From Dermatemys mawii (taxonomy: Eukaryota > Chordata > Testudines > Dermatemydidae): a stretch of DNA of 64,000 nucleotides. Location of the stretch: contig ML677385.1 in NCBI GenBank assembly GCA_007922305.1, positions 3,757,996 through 3,821,995 of the forward strand, read 5' to 3'. This document shows positions 11,825-23,539 of the stretch, one piece after another (position 1 is the first letter of the stretch; the number at the start of each line of letters is the position of its first letter). The position numbers were made by a program, and so were the translations under genes. A model generated the notes under the pieces. The model saw only the letters and a list, made by a program, of their open reading frames with translations. It was not told where the DNA came from and did not search any database.

Positions 11825-12055
11825 CTACATTACAGTAGCACCCAAGCCCTCCTCCCATCCCCTATGTTGAGAGACAGGCTCTGATCTGAAGAACTTGCAT
11901 TCTAAGTAAGCAGACAAAGGGAGTATATTAATCTCCATTTTACAGATGAAGAACTGAGAGATAGATTAAATGACTTCCCAACATCACACTGTGAGCCTTT
12001 GGCAGAGCTGGGATGTGAACCCAGAGCTCCTGTGGCCCCCTTCAGTGCCCTAACC
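11825..12055 (+). mobile_element. MIR/CORE-type SINE
   Basis: The 3' half has the classic MIR-like text: CTCCATTTTACAGATGAAG, then TGACTTCCCAACATCACAC, GGCAGAGCTGGGATGTGAAC and CCAGAGCTCC. The upstream part (TACAGTAGCACCCAAGCCC, then TTGCATTCTAAGTAAG) fits the amniote SINE type with a GTAGCACCTAGGAGCCCC-like start. It is an ancient tRNA-derived SINE whose Pol III promoter has probably decayed. It directly follows the truncated end of the CR1. Confidence 0.7.
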
Positions 12056-12659
12056 ACAAAACTTTCAGTTTAATGGTAGTTTTTTTTACACTGGAGCGGG
12101 GAATGGGGAGGTGTAAGTTTTCCAAACAAAGGATCCCACTGTTCAAGAAACAAGACTGAACTCCAGTGATTTGTAGTAGCAGAGTGGAATACTCTGTTCA
12201 TACTAGTACCATGGCGGTTTTCATTTTTAACCTAACAAACAAGCCAGTTTAAGAGAAAAATCTGAATGTTCCCTCTGTGAGTGTGCTATCGCCTGGTAAG
12301 ATTACATATGAAAACAAGTTTTTATCTAGAGGTTCTAGAGGGCACGTGTACACTCAGAAACAAGAAGATTGTCCTATTTGTATTCTCTAGGTGCCAAAAG
12401 TAGTCTCCTAATAAGCCTTGCACTAGTACATGAGCACAGAATGATGACAATATTCTCAAAGAAAATGCCATCTACCGAGCTCTTTGCATTACAATGTTGT
12501 TTCCCCTGCAAAGTTCAATGTGCAGACTGTACGCAGTGATGACAGCATGGGCCTGTGGAAGGCTGGGAAGAGTCACTCTATTAGTCTTGATATCTGTAAT
12601 AGTAACAACAGGGTGGCAGCCAGAGTCTCCAGTCAGGATCAGGGCCTCCATTATGTTAT
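12056..12659. other. Unique sequence without a gene
   Basis: No domain or repeat boundary was identified. Overlapping frames of 69 and 90 codons on opposite strands near 12,480-12,750 are uninformative; the plus-strand one runs into the CR1 tail that follows. Confidence 0.4.
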
Positions 12660-12945
12660 GAACTCTACAAACAAGCAGCAAAGGAGCAACAGTCTCAAGT
12701 TGCAGTGGGGGAGGTCTAGATTGATATTAGGAGAAACTATTTCACTAGGAGGGTGATGAAGCATTGGAATGGGTTATCTAGGGAGGTGGTGGAATCTCCA
12801 TCCTCAGAGGTTTTTAAGGCCTGGCTTGACAAAGCCCTGGCTGGGATGATTTAGTTGAGGTTGGTCCTGTTTTGAGCAGAGGGTTGGAGTAGATGACCCC
12901 CTGAGGTCTCTTTCAACCCTAATCTTCTATGATTCTATGAAACAC
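12660..12945 (+). mobile_element. CR1 LINE 3' end
   Basis: The typical CR1 tail is present: GCAACAGTCTCAAGTTGCAG, then GATATTAGGAGAAAC, AGGAGGGTGATGAAGCA, GGTGGTGGAATCTCCATCC, GATGACCCCCTGAGGTC and the end TTCTATGATTCTATGA. It encodes the end of ORF2 in decayed form plus the 3' UTR with its short octamer-like tail. A similar copy lies at 33215-33462. Confidence 0.9.
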
Positions 12946-13015
12946 ATAGGAAGAGACCAAACACTGCCCCAGAGCACTTACTTACAATCTAATGCAAGAT
13001 GAGGTTGCAGCAAGT
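12946..13015 (+). repeat. Fragment of amniote SINE
   Basis: AGAGACCAAACACTGCCCCAG, then GAGCACTTACTTACAATCTAATG, fits the middle of the same old SINE type as 11825-12055. It may be a piece of one copy cut by the CR1 at 12660-12945. Boundaries are approximate. Confidence 0.35.
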
Positions 13016-15331
13016 GGGAGTAACAAAAAAAAGTGGAAGGAGTAGTGTGGGGAGGCTGTAGGCAATTGCTATGGATGAACAAGAAATGTTAAAGGTGTCA
13101 CTAGTCCACATAGACACAGTTGCCATGGGCTGCATGGAAAAAGTAGTTATAGGTCAGTGGCCATAATATGGAGACAGTTCCATCCTGATCAAATTACTAA
13201 TGCCATGAGACATTCAAAGGCGTCATTTGAGCCACTGCCCCAGTCATGTGCTCTCAGGCTTTACTCTGACCTGGGTACACGTATGGGAGATCCACACTGA
13301 TGCAAGGAGGAGAAAGGCTAAGACACATGACCTACTACAATTAAAAACTCCTTTTAGAAAATGCTAACTTGGATCCACCACAGATATAGGCTTCCTTGAG
13401 CAGCCACGGTGACACTTAGTGTTGTGTTTATCTGTTCAGACTAGTCATATTTGGAAATACTGTTCTATTCTGACATATGACTTTTCCCAGGAGCAAGAAA
13501 ACTTACAAATAAGATTTCACAATAAAGACAATTCTGTTCCTATTTGTGAGAATGAAAGCCATGACATATCTTTTGGCTGAGGACAGTCGGCTTTTCAAAG
13601 GGGATTTATTTTCCTATGCCTTTCCCTCCGATACTACATGTATCCATGCCTTATTTCTTATTCGGGTTTCATTCTCCGCACCAGCTGCTTAGATATAATA
13701 CTTTGATACTGAGACATTTCACATATTTGTACACCATTAACTTCAGTGGAGTTACTCTTCACTTACACCCATATAAGACAAACCAGAATCAGGCTTGTAG
13801 CGTCTGTTGTTCTTTTAAGGTGGGAGAGTTATGCATGTCCCTCAAGCAGAAAAATTGACCAAGGTCCAATAGTAGTGAGAGGTGGCAATTATTTAGGTGC
13901 AACATGGCAATTCCAAATTGTGTAATTGGAAAGTCTAAAGTATTTGAAGCCACTAGCTAGTCTGATAAAGATCTGTCATTAATATTAGTAGTACCAGAGA
14001 GCTTGTAAGATAATAGTAATCTGTCTGGAGATTTCAGTTTAAGTTTTTATTTTTTTTTAAATCTGCGGCAGGATTCTAAAACCTAATCACCTTAATCCAT
14101 AATGCGAAATCTGTTTCCAAAGTATCAAACTAAAGAACTGGATTCCAGGCAGTTTACGCTATGGTTAACATTTAAACAACTGCAAAGCTACCTGCATTCT
14201 TTCGTCAGGGCTTTACACCAGGGTTGAGAGAAAGCTGGAAGGAAGCTAGTGCACAGAGGGAAATTCTGGCCTCATGGAAATGGAAGTTTTGATTTTTGAC
14301 GATAGCGAGGCCACAATTTCACCATGATCGCACTGTGTACACCAACACTCAAAAATATAGATTAAGAAGGGCTGTTTCTTGCACAATCTGACATGCAAAA
14401 TTCAATTAACTTCACAGGGAGTTTTGGACATGCAAGGAACTCACAATTGGGCTGTAAACTGTTTATATGGGTTCTACTTTCACGGAAGTTACAACAAAGA
14501 GGAGGTTGTCCAGGAAGGGAGTTTGTGGGGCAGAAAATAAAAGTGGTATAACCACTAGCTTTTAGGGCTTTAAACCAGAGGCTGGTATAACAGCTTTAGA
14601 TTTAGTGTGTTTGCTCACGTTGCTCAAACTATAGTTCACTATGGTTTGCTGATGTTTCTGTTATAAATCCTCTGAAGTGGGTGTTTATAATTGCAGAGAA
14701 TATTCTCGCTAAGAAAAAAATTGGCCATAAAAGGGAACCATAACAACAGTAAGAAAGCTTTTTTTTAAAACATGACAAATCGCTGCAGTTAAAAAAAAAA
14801 TGAAAAAAAACACAACCCCTAAACACAAGTTACACATTAAAATGCCTTTTCTCTGCCTTTATTCAAAGGATATATTTGAATAAAAGAAGAGTGTGATAAT
14901 TAGTTTCCAATGTGGAATTAGTATGTTTCTTCCCTTGAATATATATAAAAATAAATTACTTGGTTAATTAAAAAAAAAAAAAAACTTACTACAGCACATG
15001 AATAGAAATTTATGACCCCCAATAATGTTATAATGGTTTTAGTGCCTGGAGTTCCATTATTTCCACTTACATGACTGACTCTTTATTATGTTCATCCATT
15101 GGGACAAGGATTCGTCAAGCTAAAAATATTAACTGTACTTAACCCATACTTTTGTTGCTTGCTAGTGCAGTGCTAGCACACTCCAAAATTCCCACTGAAG
15201 TCAATGCAGGCTGTTGGTATTTAATTTTGTTCTTCCCCTTCATTACGTTATCATTTAAGACCTATTTCTCCAAACTGCAAATATATTGCCTTGTGCCCCT
15301 CCAACCTCTTTTACTATGGAGAGATACTTTT
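13016..15331. other. Unique AT-rich sequence without a gene
   Basis: No coding gene was found. A short TGGAGTTACTC / CCAGAATCAGGC block at 13735-13800 resembles a widespread palindromic reptilian repeat. A-runs occur near 14,790 and 14,970, the latter 15 bases long. Nothing else was recognised. Confidence 0.45.
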
Positions 15332-15479
15332 AGGGTATATCTACACTGAAGTGTAAGCTCAGGGTTAGTGGGCCTCAAGTCAGCTGTCCTGTGTTAGGGA
15401 ACCCTGGAGTTGCGCATTGATATTGTATTTTTAACCCTATGTTAAGACTTCTTTAACTCTGTAGTGCCTCCACTCCAGC
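15332..15479 (+). mobile_element. Partial TIR element (GTCTACACT type)
   Basis: The block opens with AGGGTATATCTACACTGAAG, the end motif of the Harbinger-like MITEs elsewhere in the window, then CTCAGGGTTAGTGGGCC. The matching right end is not clear, so the copy is truncated or joined to the next block. Confidence 0.4.
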
Positions 15480-16080
15480 AAAATGGGTTAAAACAGCCAA
15501 ACTAGGCTGACTGGAGAAGCAGCCACGGCTTTGGCCAGCTCAATCAAGGCCACAGCTGGCCCTTATAAGAGGGCTAGGGGGTGGGGTAGGAGCGGAAGGA
15601 GTCTCTCTCCAGCCCTGGAGGGAGAAGGGCTAGCTGTCTGCAAGCAAGGTGCCTAAATCAGGGTAGAATAATAGGGCAAGTGAACTGGGGAGCTCCAGCC
15701 TGGTAAACCCCCCAGGCTGCAAGCCTTAGTGACGGCCTGTATAGGTACTGGGATTGCAGAGGTGCAGCCCGGAAATAGGCAGAGGCTGAGGAATGGCCAT
15801 TACAGACTGCAGCGAGCAGGGCTAGATGACGACTCTTTCTTAGTAGCCACGGTGGTAAGGTGGGGATAGAGGGTTGGGGGTTCCCCTTGGAGAGGTGACC
15901 CAGAGCATGTGGGGGAGGTTACTGCTGGGGGCAGAACCCCAAGGAAAAGTGAACCAGGGTCTGAAAGGGACACGGGGGCAGTGGCAGGTGAGACACTAGA
16001 CAGGACACGGCACTCTTTAGGCTGGAGAGATAATTCGCAGGACAACCAGCAGGAGGCACCACACCGGTGAATCTTGCTTT
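15480..16080 (+). mobile_element. LTR-like block with TATA motif
   Basis: The stretch contains a TATA-like motif in GCCCTTATAAGAGGGC near 15,560, a G-rich leader (GAGTCTCTCTCCAGCCCTGG), then AACCCCCCAGGCTGCAAGCC and ACCAGCAGGAGGCACCACAC near its end. I recognise this as a high-copy chelonian-type repeat, probably a gypsy-type LTR or leader, but found no clean TG...CA boundary or TSD. No gag or pol remains. Confidence 0.45.
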
Positions 16081-16512
16081 GCTAAAAACCTGTGCTGAAT
16101 CCTAAGGCTCTGGCATCCATACTGCTGTGCACAGACCCAAGTCAAAATACCAATATTCAAGAGTTCTGAGTTTGCTCTTCTTTCACGCCCCCGCCCGATG
16201 TGGCAGCTGGTGGTGCTCTGTAGGAAAACTTTACTGCTGACCCTGCATGTTACCAGGAAGCAAAGTGATTGGTTCACTTTCCATTGCATACCAAGGAGGC
16301 TCACTGATAATGTGTTTGCAGATTGGTGATCAGAAAAGACTGGGTTACCACTGACCTGAGCTGCTGCTGTTCACAACAGGGGTAGTGGGAATGGGGGGGG
16401 GGATGGCTTCCATTTTCAATAGAGTGGATTGCAGATTGTTGGGATACAGAGGACTAAGGCAGTTGTCCCATGGAATTGTGGGATACGTCCAGCTGACTAC
16501 GGACCTGAGTCA

Positions 16513-16662
16513 AGTGGGGCTGTGTCTACACTGCAAAGCGCTTGGGCTCGGACCCTGTGTCCAAGCCTTCACTAATGCAATTGCAATGCAGATACAAGGG
16601 GGGTTTAGGCTTGAGCCCAGGCAAGCTTGGGCTTACGGTTGTTGCAGTGTACACACCCCTGA
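16513..16662. mobile_element. Short TIR MITE (GTGTCTACACTGCAA type)
   Basis: The left end GGGGCTGTGTCTACACTGCA pairs with the complement of the right end TTGCAGTGTACACACCCC. The roughly 150-bp inside includes TTGGGCTCGGACCC and an inverted GAGCCCAGGCAAGC. This matches a known type of Harbinger-related MITE in reptiles. The TSD is not clear. Confidence 0.6.
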
Positions 16663-17199
16663 GTGACTGTGCTCTGACATGGAAGGGATAGCTAAGATAC
16701 TGCTAAGATTTCTCATTAGCAATTAAAGTCTCTCTTCCCTTCCCCTCTCTCTCACTGCTGTTCATGGAAGGACATTGCTGCCTACCCAGAACCATCTTAA
16801 CAAATTAGTGCTTCCTAGTTCTTTCTTTTATAAGAAGAATCAAGCCCAAATATATCTCTATTTTATTGCATGTATTCTAAGCTTTGGTCTACACTACAGG
16901 TCGAACTTAGCTGCATTAGGTCGATTTTATAAGCAATGCAGCTACACAACCAACCCTGTTCCGTTGACCTAAAGGGCTCTTAAAATCGACTGCTGTACTC
17001 CTCCCCAGCGAGTGGAGAAGCCCTATAATCACCCTTCTTGGTTTGAATTTGGGATAGTGCAGACACAGCATAGTGCATTGGATGGTATTGGCCTCCAGGA
17101 GCTATCCCAGAGTGCTCTAACAAGACTGCTCTGGACTGCACTTTCAATTCCGATGCACTAGCCAGGTACACAGGAAAATCCCCAGGAACTTTTGAATTT

Positions 17200-19140
17200 C
17201 ATTTCCGCCAGTGTGGCGAGCTCAGCAGCACAGGTGACTATGCAGTCCCGGAATCGCTAATGAGCTCCACTATGGACTAAATAGGAAGCACTGGATCTGA
17301 TTGCTGTATGGGGAGACGAATCTGTGCAGGCAGCATTTCTTCTTTTTGATCGGAGTTCTAATATATATGACAAAAATCGCACAGGGCATGGTGGAGAGAG
17401 GCTACACCAGAGACACAGCAGTGCCACGTGGAAGTTAAGGAGCTCAAGTAAGCCTACCACAAGACAAAGGAGGCAAATGGTTGCTCCAGGTCAGAGCCCC
17501 ATATATGCTGCTACTACGATCAGCTACCTGCCATTCTGGCGGTGGGGCGGGAACCCTACCAGTACCCCACAAGTGTCCGGGGACACTTGCAAGGGGGAGT
17601 CTCACACAACATGTAGGATAATTTTGTTGATGAAGAAGAGGAGGAGGAGTGCACAGCAGGCAAACAGAGAATCTGTTCTCCTTGGCAGCCAGGACCTTTT
17701 CATCACCATGGAGCCAATACCCTTCTAAGGCTGGTTCCCAGACCCTGAAGGCAGAGAAGACACCTCTGGTAAATGCACATTTGTAACCCCACTACAAGGG
17801 TTAAAAGCAATTGTGTTTAATGTTTGATTTGCCCTGAAAATTGGGATGTATTCAGGGCCAGTACAACTACTGGAAAAGTCTGTTACCATGTCTGGGGATG
17901 GAGTGGGACTCCTCCAGGGACATCTCCATGAAGCTCTCCTGGAGGTTCTCTGAAAGCCTTTGCAGAAGGTTTCTGGGGAGGACTGCCTTATTCCATCCTC
18001 CACAGTACGACACTTTACCACGCCATGCCAGTAGCTAGTAGTCTGGAAACATTGCAGCATAAAGCGTGGCAGCGAATGGTCCTGGGCTTTGGTCACATTC
18101 AAGCAACATTTGGTCTTTATCTCTCTGTGTTAGCCTCAGGAGAGTGATATCACGCATGGTCACCTGGTTGAAATAGGGGAATTTGTTTAAGGGGACAGTC
18201 AGAGGAACCTGTTCATGCTGAGCTGTTTGTGTTTGACTGAAAGGGACCATCCCTGATAACAGCCACACCGTAGGGGGTGGAATGAAGGGATCATCCCAGA
18301 GACTTGGTTGGGGGGAGGGTTTGTGCTTCACATCCACCCAAAAAACTGCAGCCTCTCTTTTTAAATGGCCCACTCAACAGGCATTGCTTGGTATGGGAAA
18401 GGAGGGCACTGCAGTTTGAAACCATTCCCACATGTTACGAAGCTGGAAAAAGCCAACCCTGAGTACCCTTTGGCTTACCATAGCTGCTTGGAAACTTAAT
18501 TCTGTATGTCAGCCATGTGTGATGTCTCACACCAAACCAGCAAGCACTCAATATAAAAGGCAAAATATGACTTTGTACCTAAAAGCACATGTGCTGTCTG
18601 CTGTGAATTGCTAGAGTCACTGTGAAAGAGTCTCCCTTTTGTTCTCAGAAATGTATCTTCTTAAATTTACTCTCCCTTTTTATCCCTCCACAGATGCAAA
18701 TGTTTCTAAGCTTCCCCTGTAATCTCCATCCCTGAGGCTATCGCAGATCAGAAGGCGAAAAAAAAGCACTTGCGACAACATGTTTTCTGAGCTCATGCAG
18801 TCCCGCACTGATAGGGCACAGCTGAATGCATGAGGGCTATCAGTGGTAGAAGATAGGAAAACATTGAGAGAGAGTGATCAGAACATGCAGGAGCAGATGC
18901 TGAGGCTAATGGTGGAGCAAACGGACATGATCAGGCATCTGATGGAGCTGCTGGAAAGGCAACAAGAGCACAGACCACCGCTACATCCTCTGTATAACCG
19001 CCTGCCCTCCTCCCCAAGTTACATATCCTTCTCACCAAGATGCCCAAGAATGCGGGTTTGAGGGAGAGAGCAGGGCAGGGAAAGAGGCGCCGGGTGCCCA
19101 GCCATTCCACTCCAGCACGCCCAGCTGTGCTTTTCTAATC
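17200..19140 (+). pseudogene. Harbinger Myb/SANT-like DNA-binding protein remnant
   Basis: In Harbinger transposons the second gene encodes a Myb/trihelix-like protein that brings the transposase to the ends and to the nucleus. Here, around 17419-17484, QCHVEVKELK is followed by a stop and then AYHKTKEANG, a typical stretch of this domain. Downstream an acidic region (about 17620-17650) and SQDLFITMEPIPF are read at 17685-17728. A probable intron runs from a GTAAAT donor at 17769 to a CTCCACAG acceptor ending at 18693. The last exon encodes a coiled-coil-like segment (MLRLMVEQTDMIRHLMELLE) near 18898-18957 and a proline/serine-rich tail. Stops and frameshifts kill it. The start is not certain. 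Confidence 0.75.
17769..18693 (+). other. Probable intron of the Harbinger Myb-like gene
   Basis: The left edge reads CTCTGGTAAATG, a plausible donor. The right edge is a pyrimidine-rich run closing in TATCCCTCCACAG. The sequence between shows no domain homologous to the flanking protein, and the protein pattern resumes just after the acceptor. Open frames inside, on both strands, are not genes. Confidence 0.5.
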
Positions 19141-19189
19141 ATCCTAGTGTCTGGCTGCGCAAAACCAGCCGCCAGGCGATTTGCCTCAA

Positions 19190-20309
19190 CCTCTCACCCC
19201 ACCATAAATGTCTCCCACTTACTCTCACAGATATTATGGAGCACAGAAAGCAGCAATAACAATGGGAATATTGTTTGCGCTGAGGTCTAACCTAGTCAGC
19301 AAACAGCAACAGAAAGCTTTTAAATGTCCAAATGCATATTCTATCACTATTCTGCAGTTGCTCAGCCTATAGTTGCACTGCTCCTTACTACTGTTCATGC
19401 TGCCTGGTAATGGTTTCATGAGCCATGGGAGCAAGGGGTAGGCTAGGTCCCCAAGGATAACTATTGGCATTTCAACATCCCCAACAGTAATTTTCTGGTC
19501 TGGGAAGTAAGCCCCTTCTTGCAGCTGTTCAAACAGTTCCTAAAGATGTGTGTATCATGCACTTTTTCCAGCCATCCCATGTTGATGTCAGTGAAACGTT
19601 GCTTGTGATCCACCAGTGCTTGCAGCACCATTGAGAAGTACCCCTTGCAGTTTACGTACTGGCTGACAAAGTGGTGTAGTGCCCAGCGAGGGATATGCGT
19701 TCTGTCTATTGCCTCACCACAGTTAGGGAACATTGCAGCAAAGCCATCCACTATGACCTGCACATTTCCCAGAGTCACAACCCTTGCCCACAGATGGTTA
19801 GTGATTGCCTTGGCTACTTGGATCACAGCAGGCCCCACAGTAGATTTTTTCCAACTTCTAATTGATTCTCAACTGACCAGTAGCTGTCGGGCATTGCAAG
19901 CTTCCACAGGACTATTGCTACTTGCCTCTCAACTGTCAGGGCAGATCTCATCTTGGTATTCCTGCACTTCAGCGTGGGGAAAAAGAACTCACAAAGTTCC
20001 ATGAAAGTGGCCTTACGAATGCGACAGTTGAGCCACTGGGAATCATCCCATACATGCAACACTATGTGGTCCCACCAGTCTGTGCGTTTGCCGGGTCCAG
20101 AATCAGTGTTGCACTGTATGAACATACCCCACTGTCGCCATGATGTTCCAATTGCCACATCTTGTGCTTTCAGGAATGTCTGTGTCCATGTCCTCCTCAC
20201 AATCGTCCTCGTGCTGGTGGCTCTTAGCCAGGTTCTGCACATACCGCAGTATAATGCATGAGGTGTTTACAATGCTCACAACAGCAGCAGTGAGCTGAGC
20301 GGGCTCCAT
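19190..20309 (-). pseudogene. Harbinger DDE transposase (HARBI1-like) remnant
   Basis: The PIF/Harbinger transposase cuts and joins the element ends with a DDE catalytic triad. From the likely start at 20309 the minus strand gives LTAAVVSIVNTS, then after a frame change DWWDHIVLHVWDDSQWL and ALTVERQVAIVLWKLA, a helix-turn-helix region. Another change leads to the catalytic part: EAIDRTHIP (first Asp; the family's Gly is Arg here), KGYFSMVLQALVDH, then GDLAYPLLPWLMKP and IEYAFGHLKA (candidate later Asp and Glu). The end near 19,200 is frameshifted but continues as HNICESKWETFM. At least three frame changes make it non-functional. Confidence 0.85.
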
Positions 20310-20679
20310 GCTTGCAATGCTATGGTGTCTGCACAGGTAACCCAGGAAAAAAAAGGTGTGAAATGATTGTTTGCCATTACTTTCAAGGAAGGAGGGGAGA
20401 CTGATGACATGTACCAAAAAAACCCAACCACCCACGACAATGTTTTGTCCCCATCAGGCATTGGGAGCTTAACCCAGAATTCCAATGGGCAGCATGGACT
20501 GTGGGATAGCTACCCACAGTACACCACTCCATGAGCTGATGCTAGCCACGTTATTCAGGATACACTCCCAGTGACCTACTGCACTTATTGGGGACATACA
20601 CAATCAACTGTATAAAATGGCTTTCTAAAGACTGACTTCTATAAATTTGACCTAATTTCCTAGTGTAGCCATACCCTAA

Positions 20680-22031
20680 GTGATAGAAGCTGACACTAAG
20701 GAACCCCATCCCAGTACTGCCAGCTCTCCTGTTTCTATCACAAATCTCACGAGACCAAGTGTATTAAAGCCCCAACTTCGAGAGTCATGTGACTACATGC
20801 AAACCTAAGCATTCATTTTTTAAAAAGTAAGTTTCTAGCCAGCAGGGTTGGGAAGGAAAGAATGAAAACCTGACCCCAATTCACCCCAAAGTTTCAAAAC
20901 ACAGAAGGTAAATCAAAAGAACCCAAAATGTATATTTTTTAAAGATAATCTCATGATTTGGGGACAGGGGGTGACCGTGGGAAGCCTGACTCAAACTGGC
21001 AATACTGCCCCCCAATTCTTGTTCAGAGAGTCTGTACCCACTAGCATAGCCAAAGCTTTCAGGTTGGGCACCTTTGTTATGCAAGCCAGAATTGTGAAAG
21101 GCTTTCACAACTTCAGCCTTAATAGCTAATGTGTTTGTGTTGTTCTGTATCTGCAACATCACTGTCACAGAACCAGACTGTTCGCCTCTGCTTAGTCCAA
21201 ACAAGGTGAAATGTATTTATGGTTACCCAGCTCGCCAAGGGAAACCTTGCTGTAGTTTGAAAGCTATTTTTGGCAGCACTAGCTATAGGAACTTCCCCCC
21301 AGACTGGTGTCTGGTTCCATAGCAATGCTACTGACTCTTGTGGATGCCCAGATGCTTTTGTAGTTATTAGGTAAAGGCCTTTCCTACTGCTCATGTGGCT
21401 GTTGCTACTCTGCCCATTGTAGGAGTCTTAGTGCCATGTTCAGTGTTCCCACAAAAGTTCTCAGAGGACGTACTGGGCCAAAACTGTCACAGACTTTGTA
21501 AGGCTTCAAAAATAATGCAGAAAACTACTGTGGGCGAGAAATGAACAGGCATAAAAATAGGAGGGAATTATACAGGGCCTGATCCCGAGCCCATTGGGTT
21601 CAGAGGAGTTTTTCCATTTACTTAAATGGGCTTTGAATTAGGCCCTTGGGCTTTTCCCTTACTTTTCTTTCAAACCCAATCTTCCTATACCATCTGTTTC
21701 TCTGCAAAGGTGCTTAGGTGATGGGAGGCATATTACTGTCTGAATGTCTGGTTGCAGCATGGCTGCTGCCTTCTCTGAGTGGCTAGCTGTTGCCCTGAGT
21801 CCCTATTCTCTCTTACAGTGAGATATCTGAGTTACAATAAACTAGCTATCCATTTTCACTAGAGTGAGGTGCAAGGTGTGGAAAGTATGTGCTGCAGGAT
21901 AATCTCAGAGGCAGAGCAGGAGTTAATTGTACCAGAGTTAAGACACTGTGTGTGAAAATATGATCCTGCCAATGATTTTCTCTGTTACATATGCAGAGCT
22001 GTAGCAAACACAGACACAACAAGGTGGAAGA
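20680..22031. other. Mostly unique sequence without a gene
   Basis: No coding gene was found. A short reptilian palindromic repeat lies at about 21568-21650. Overlapping 60-107-codon frames on both strands near 20.9-21.4 kb are uninformative. Confidence 0.45.
21568..21652. repeat. Short palindromic repeat
   Basis: CAGGGCCTGATCCCGAGCCC on the left and TGAATTAGGCCCTTGGGC on the right flank TTTTCCATTTACTTAAATGGGC. It has the shape of the GGGCCTGATCC-type short repeats common in reptile genomes. It has no coding content. Confidence 0.4.
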
Positions 22032-22230
22032 GTGCACTGTCTACACTAGCACTTTACAGCGCGGCAATTTTCTCGCTCAGGGATGTGAAGAAAAGAGCCT
22101 TCTGCATGCAATTTTCGGTGCTGAAAACACCACTGTAGACAGTGCACCAGCGCTGGGAGCCTCGTGGAGATGGGGTTTTTTTAGAGTGCTGGGAGAGAAC
22201 TTTAACATTGCCAGTGTAGACTAGCCCTTA
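22032..22230. mobile_element. Harbinger-type MITE (GTCTACACT ends)
   Basis: The left end is GTGCACTGTCTACACTAGCA and the right end the complement of TAAGGGCTAGTCTACACTGG. Internally GTGCACTGTCTACA is repeated in inverted form (TGTAGACAGTGCAC at about 22133-22146). The CTTTACAGCGC motif near the left end fits this MITE type. It is non-autonomous and the TSD was not resolved. Confidence 0.6.
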
Positions 22231-23539
22231 GATAGCTGTAAAACTGCAAGGTGCCTGTAGTAACAAATGGCAAATTATTAGCTCTTTTAAGATCAAGTGT
22301 GGTATAAAAGGTAATGCAGGCTAATAGGCAAAACAAAGTAGGGAAATGATGAGTCAGGCTACACCCAGAGCTTGCCTGAACAAGTAGCATGCAAGTGCAA
22401 GTGAAAACCTTTTTGAGGAGGCTGTATTTATTGTTTATGCACAGGCAGAAGAAGAGGAGGGCATTTGGGATTTTGGCAGTCTGCCTCTGAAGAACCACTC
22501 AATAAGCCTTTCCTCTCTGATATTCATAACAGCAGCAAGTCCTATTTCTAATACACATTTGTCATTTTATTACTATTTCATTTCCATATAATCCTGTGCA
22601 GTCTATGGCTGTGCAGTTTGGGGTGGGATTTTTTAAACTCTTCTTTAAAGGGAAGTTAATATGTCTCTGACAGGGGAGAATACATCCTCTTGTTTGGAGA
22701 AGATAGGAAACATTTGGGACTATATAAGGCTCTCTGATAATTAAAACTTGGCAGTTTGCCCTTCCCACCGGAGAGGTTAAAATGAAGGTTTCAGCTTCTC
22801 TGCCCTACTACAGAGATATCGGATTAACAAATCTGGATCTACGTTCTCACTCCCTCGAGGTAATCTCTTGCTTTTTAATCACCCCACTAATAAAGATGAA
22901 GGACCTCATTCTGATCTCACTTACACTGGTATTAATCAGTAGTTACCCCCATTGACTGCAAGCCCTTGTTTTCTTCTGATGATATTGCATAAAGAAAATA
23001 GTTTGTGTGCCAGAAACAGTAACCGGTAAAGCAGTTCGGAAGTATTCAGTAAATATGGTTTTAATGTCTCTGCAATAGGCTACCTCAGGGAGATGGAACT
23101 AGGGGAGTGACCCAGAAAAGGCTGCTTCTCAGGATACTCAGGAGATGAAGGAAGCATAGCTGAAATCTATACTATCCTCCTGGCCAATTGGCATAGTTTA
23201 GTAAATATGCTACCGGATTGTTATGTGAGCAGGAAGAGCTGTAAAACATGTTTGGGGATTACTGGATAAAGCTGTTTGCATGATGGCTGTATGCTAAACA
23301 ATCGTACTGCCAAAGGGTTACTTCCCAAAATAATAATATTCTAATAAGGGAGCAAAAGAAAAAAAATGGCAAGGGAGGGACCTTAAGAACTGGAAGCTGT
23401 GTAGCAAGCTATCTCAGCTGTTGCCTCGAAGCTCAAATGTCTGAAGCGCTTAAAGAAATCAAATCAAAGAATTCAAGAAATAAAAAGCCCAAACAATCCT
23501 GTGCAAATGCACCAGTTTTTCACAGACAGCCTTTTTTCA

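Larger units (their letters stand above)
16881..20676. mobile_element. Harbinger (PIF) DNA transposon, 3,796 bp, inactive
   Basis: The ends GCTTTGGTCTACAC (left) and the complement of GGGTATGGCTACAC (right) are flanked by a TAA trinucleotide on both sides (16878-16880 and 20677-20679), as expected for PIF/Harbinger. The right end reads AATTTGACCTAATTTCC and the left GGTCGAACTTAGC, agreeing as subterminal inverted sequence. It carries both genes usual for the superfamily: a Myb/SANT-like protein on the plus strand and a DDE transposase on the minus strand, arranged convergently. Both are broken by stops and frameshifts, so it cannot move. The many shorter GTCTACAC-ended MITEs in the window are likely relatives. 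Confidence 0.88.

Noticed and set aside
17725..18373. Frames of 125 and 112 codons on the minus strand
   Set aside because: They are antisense to the Harbinger Myb-like gene and its intron; no domain.
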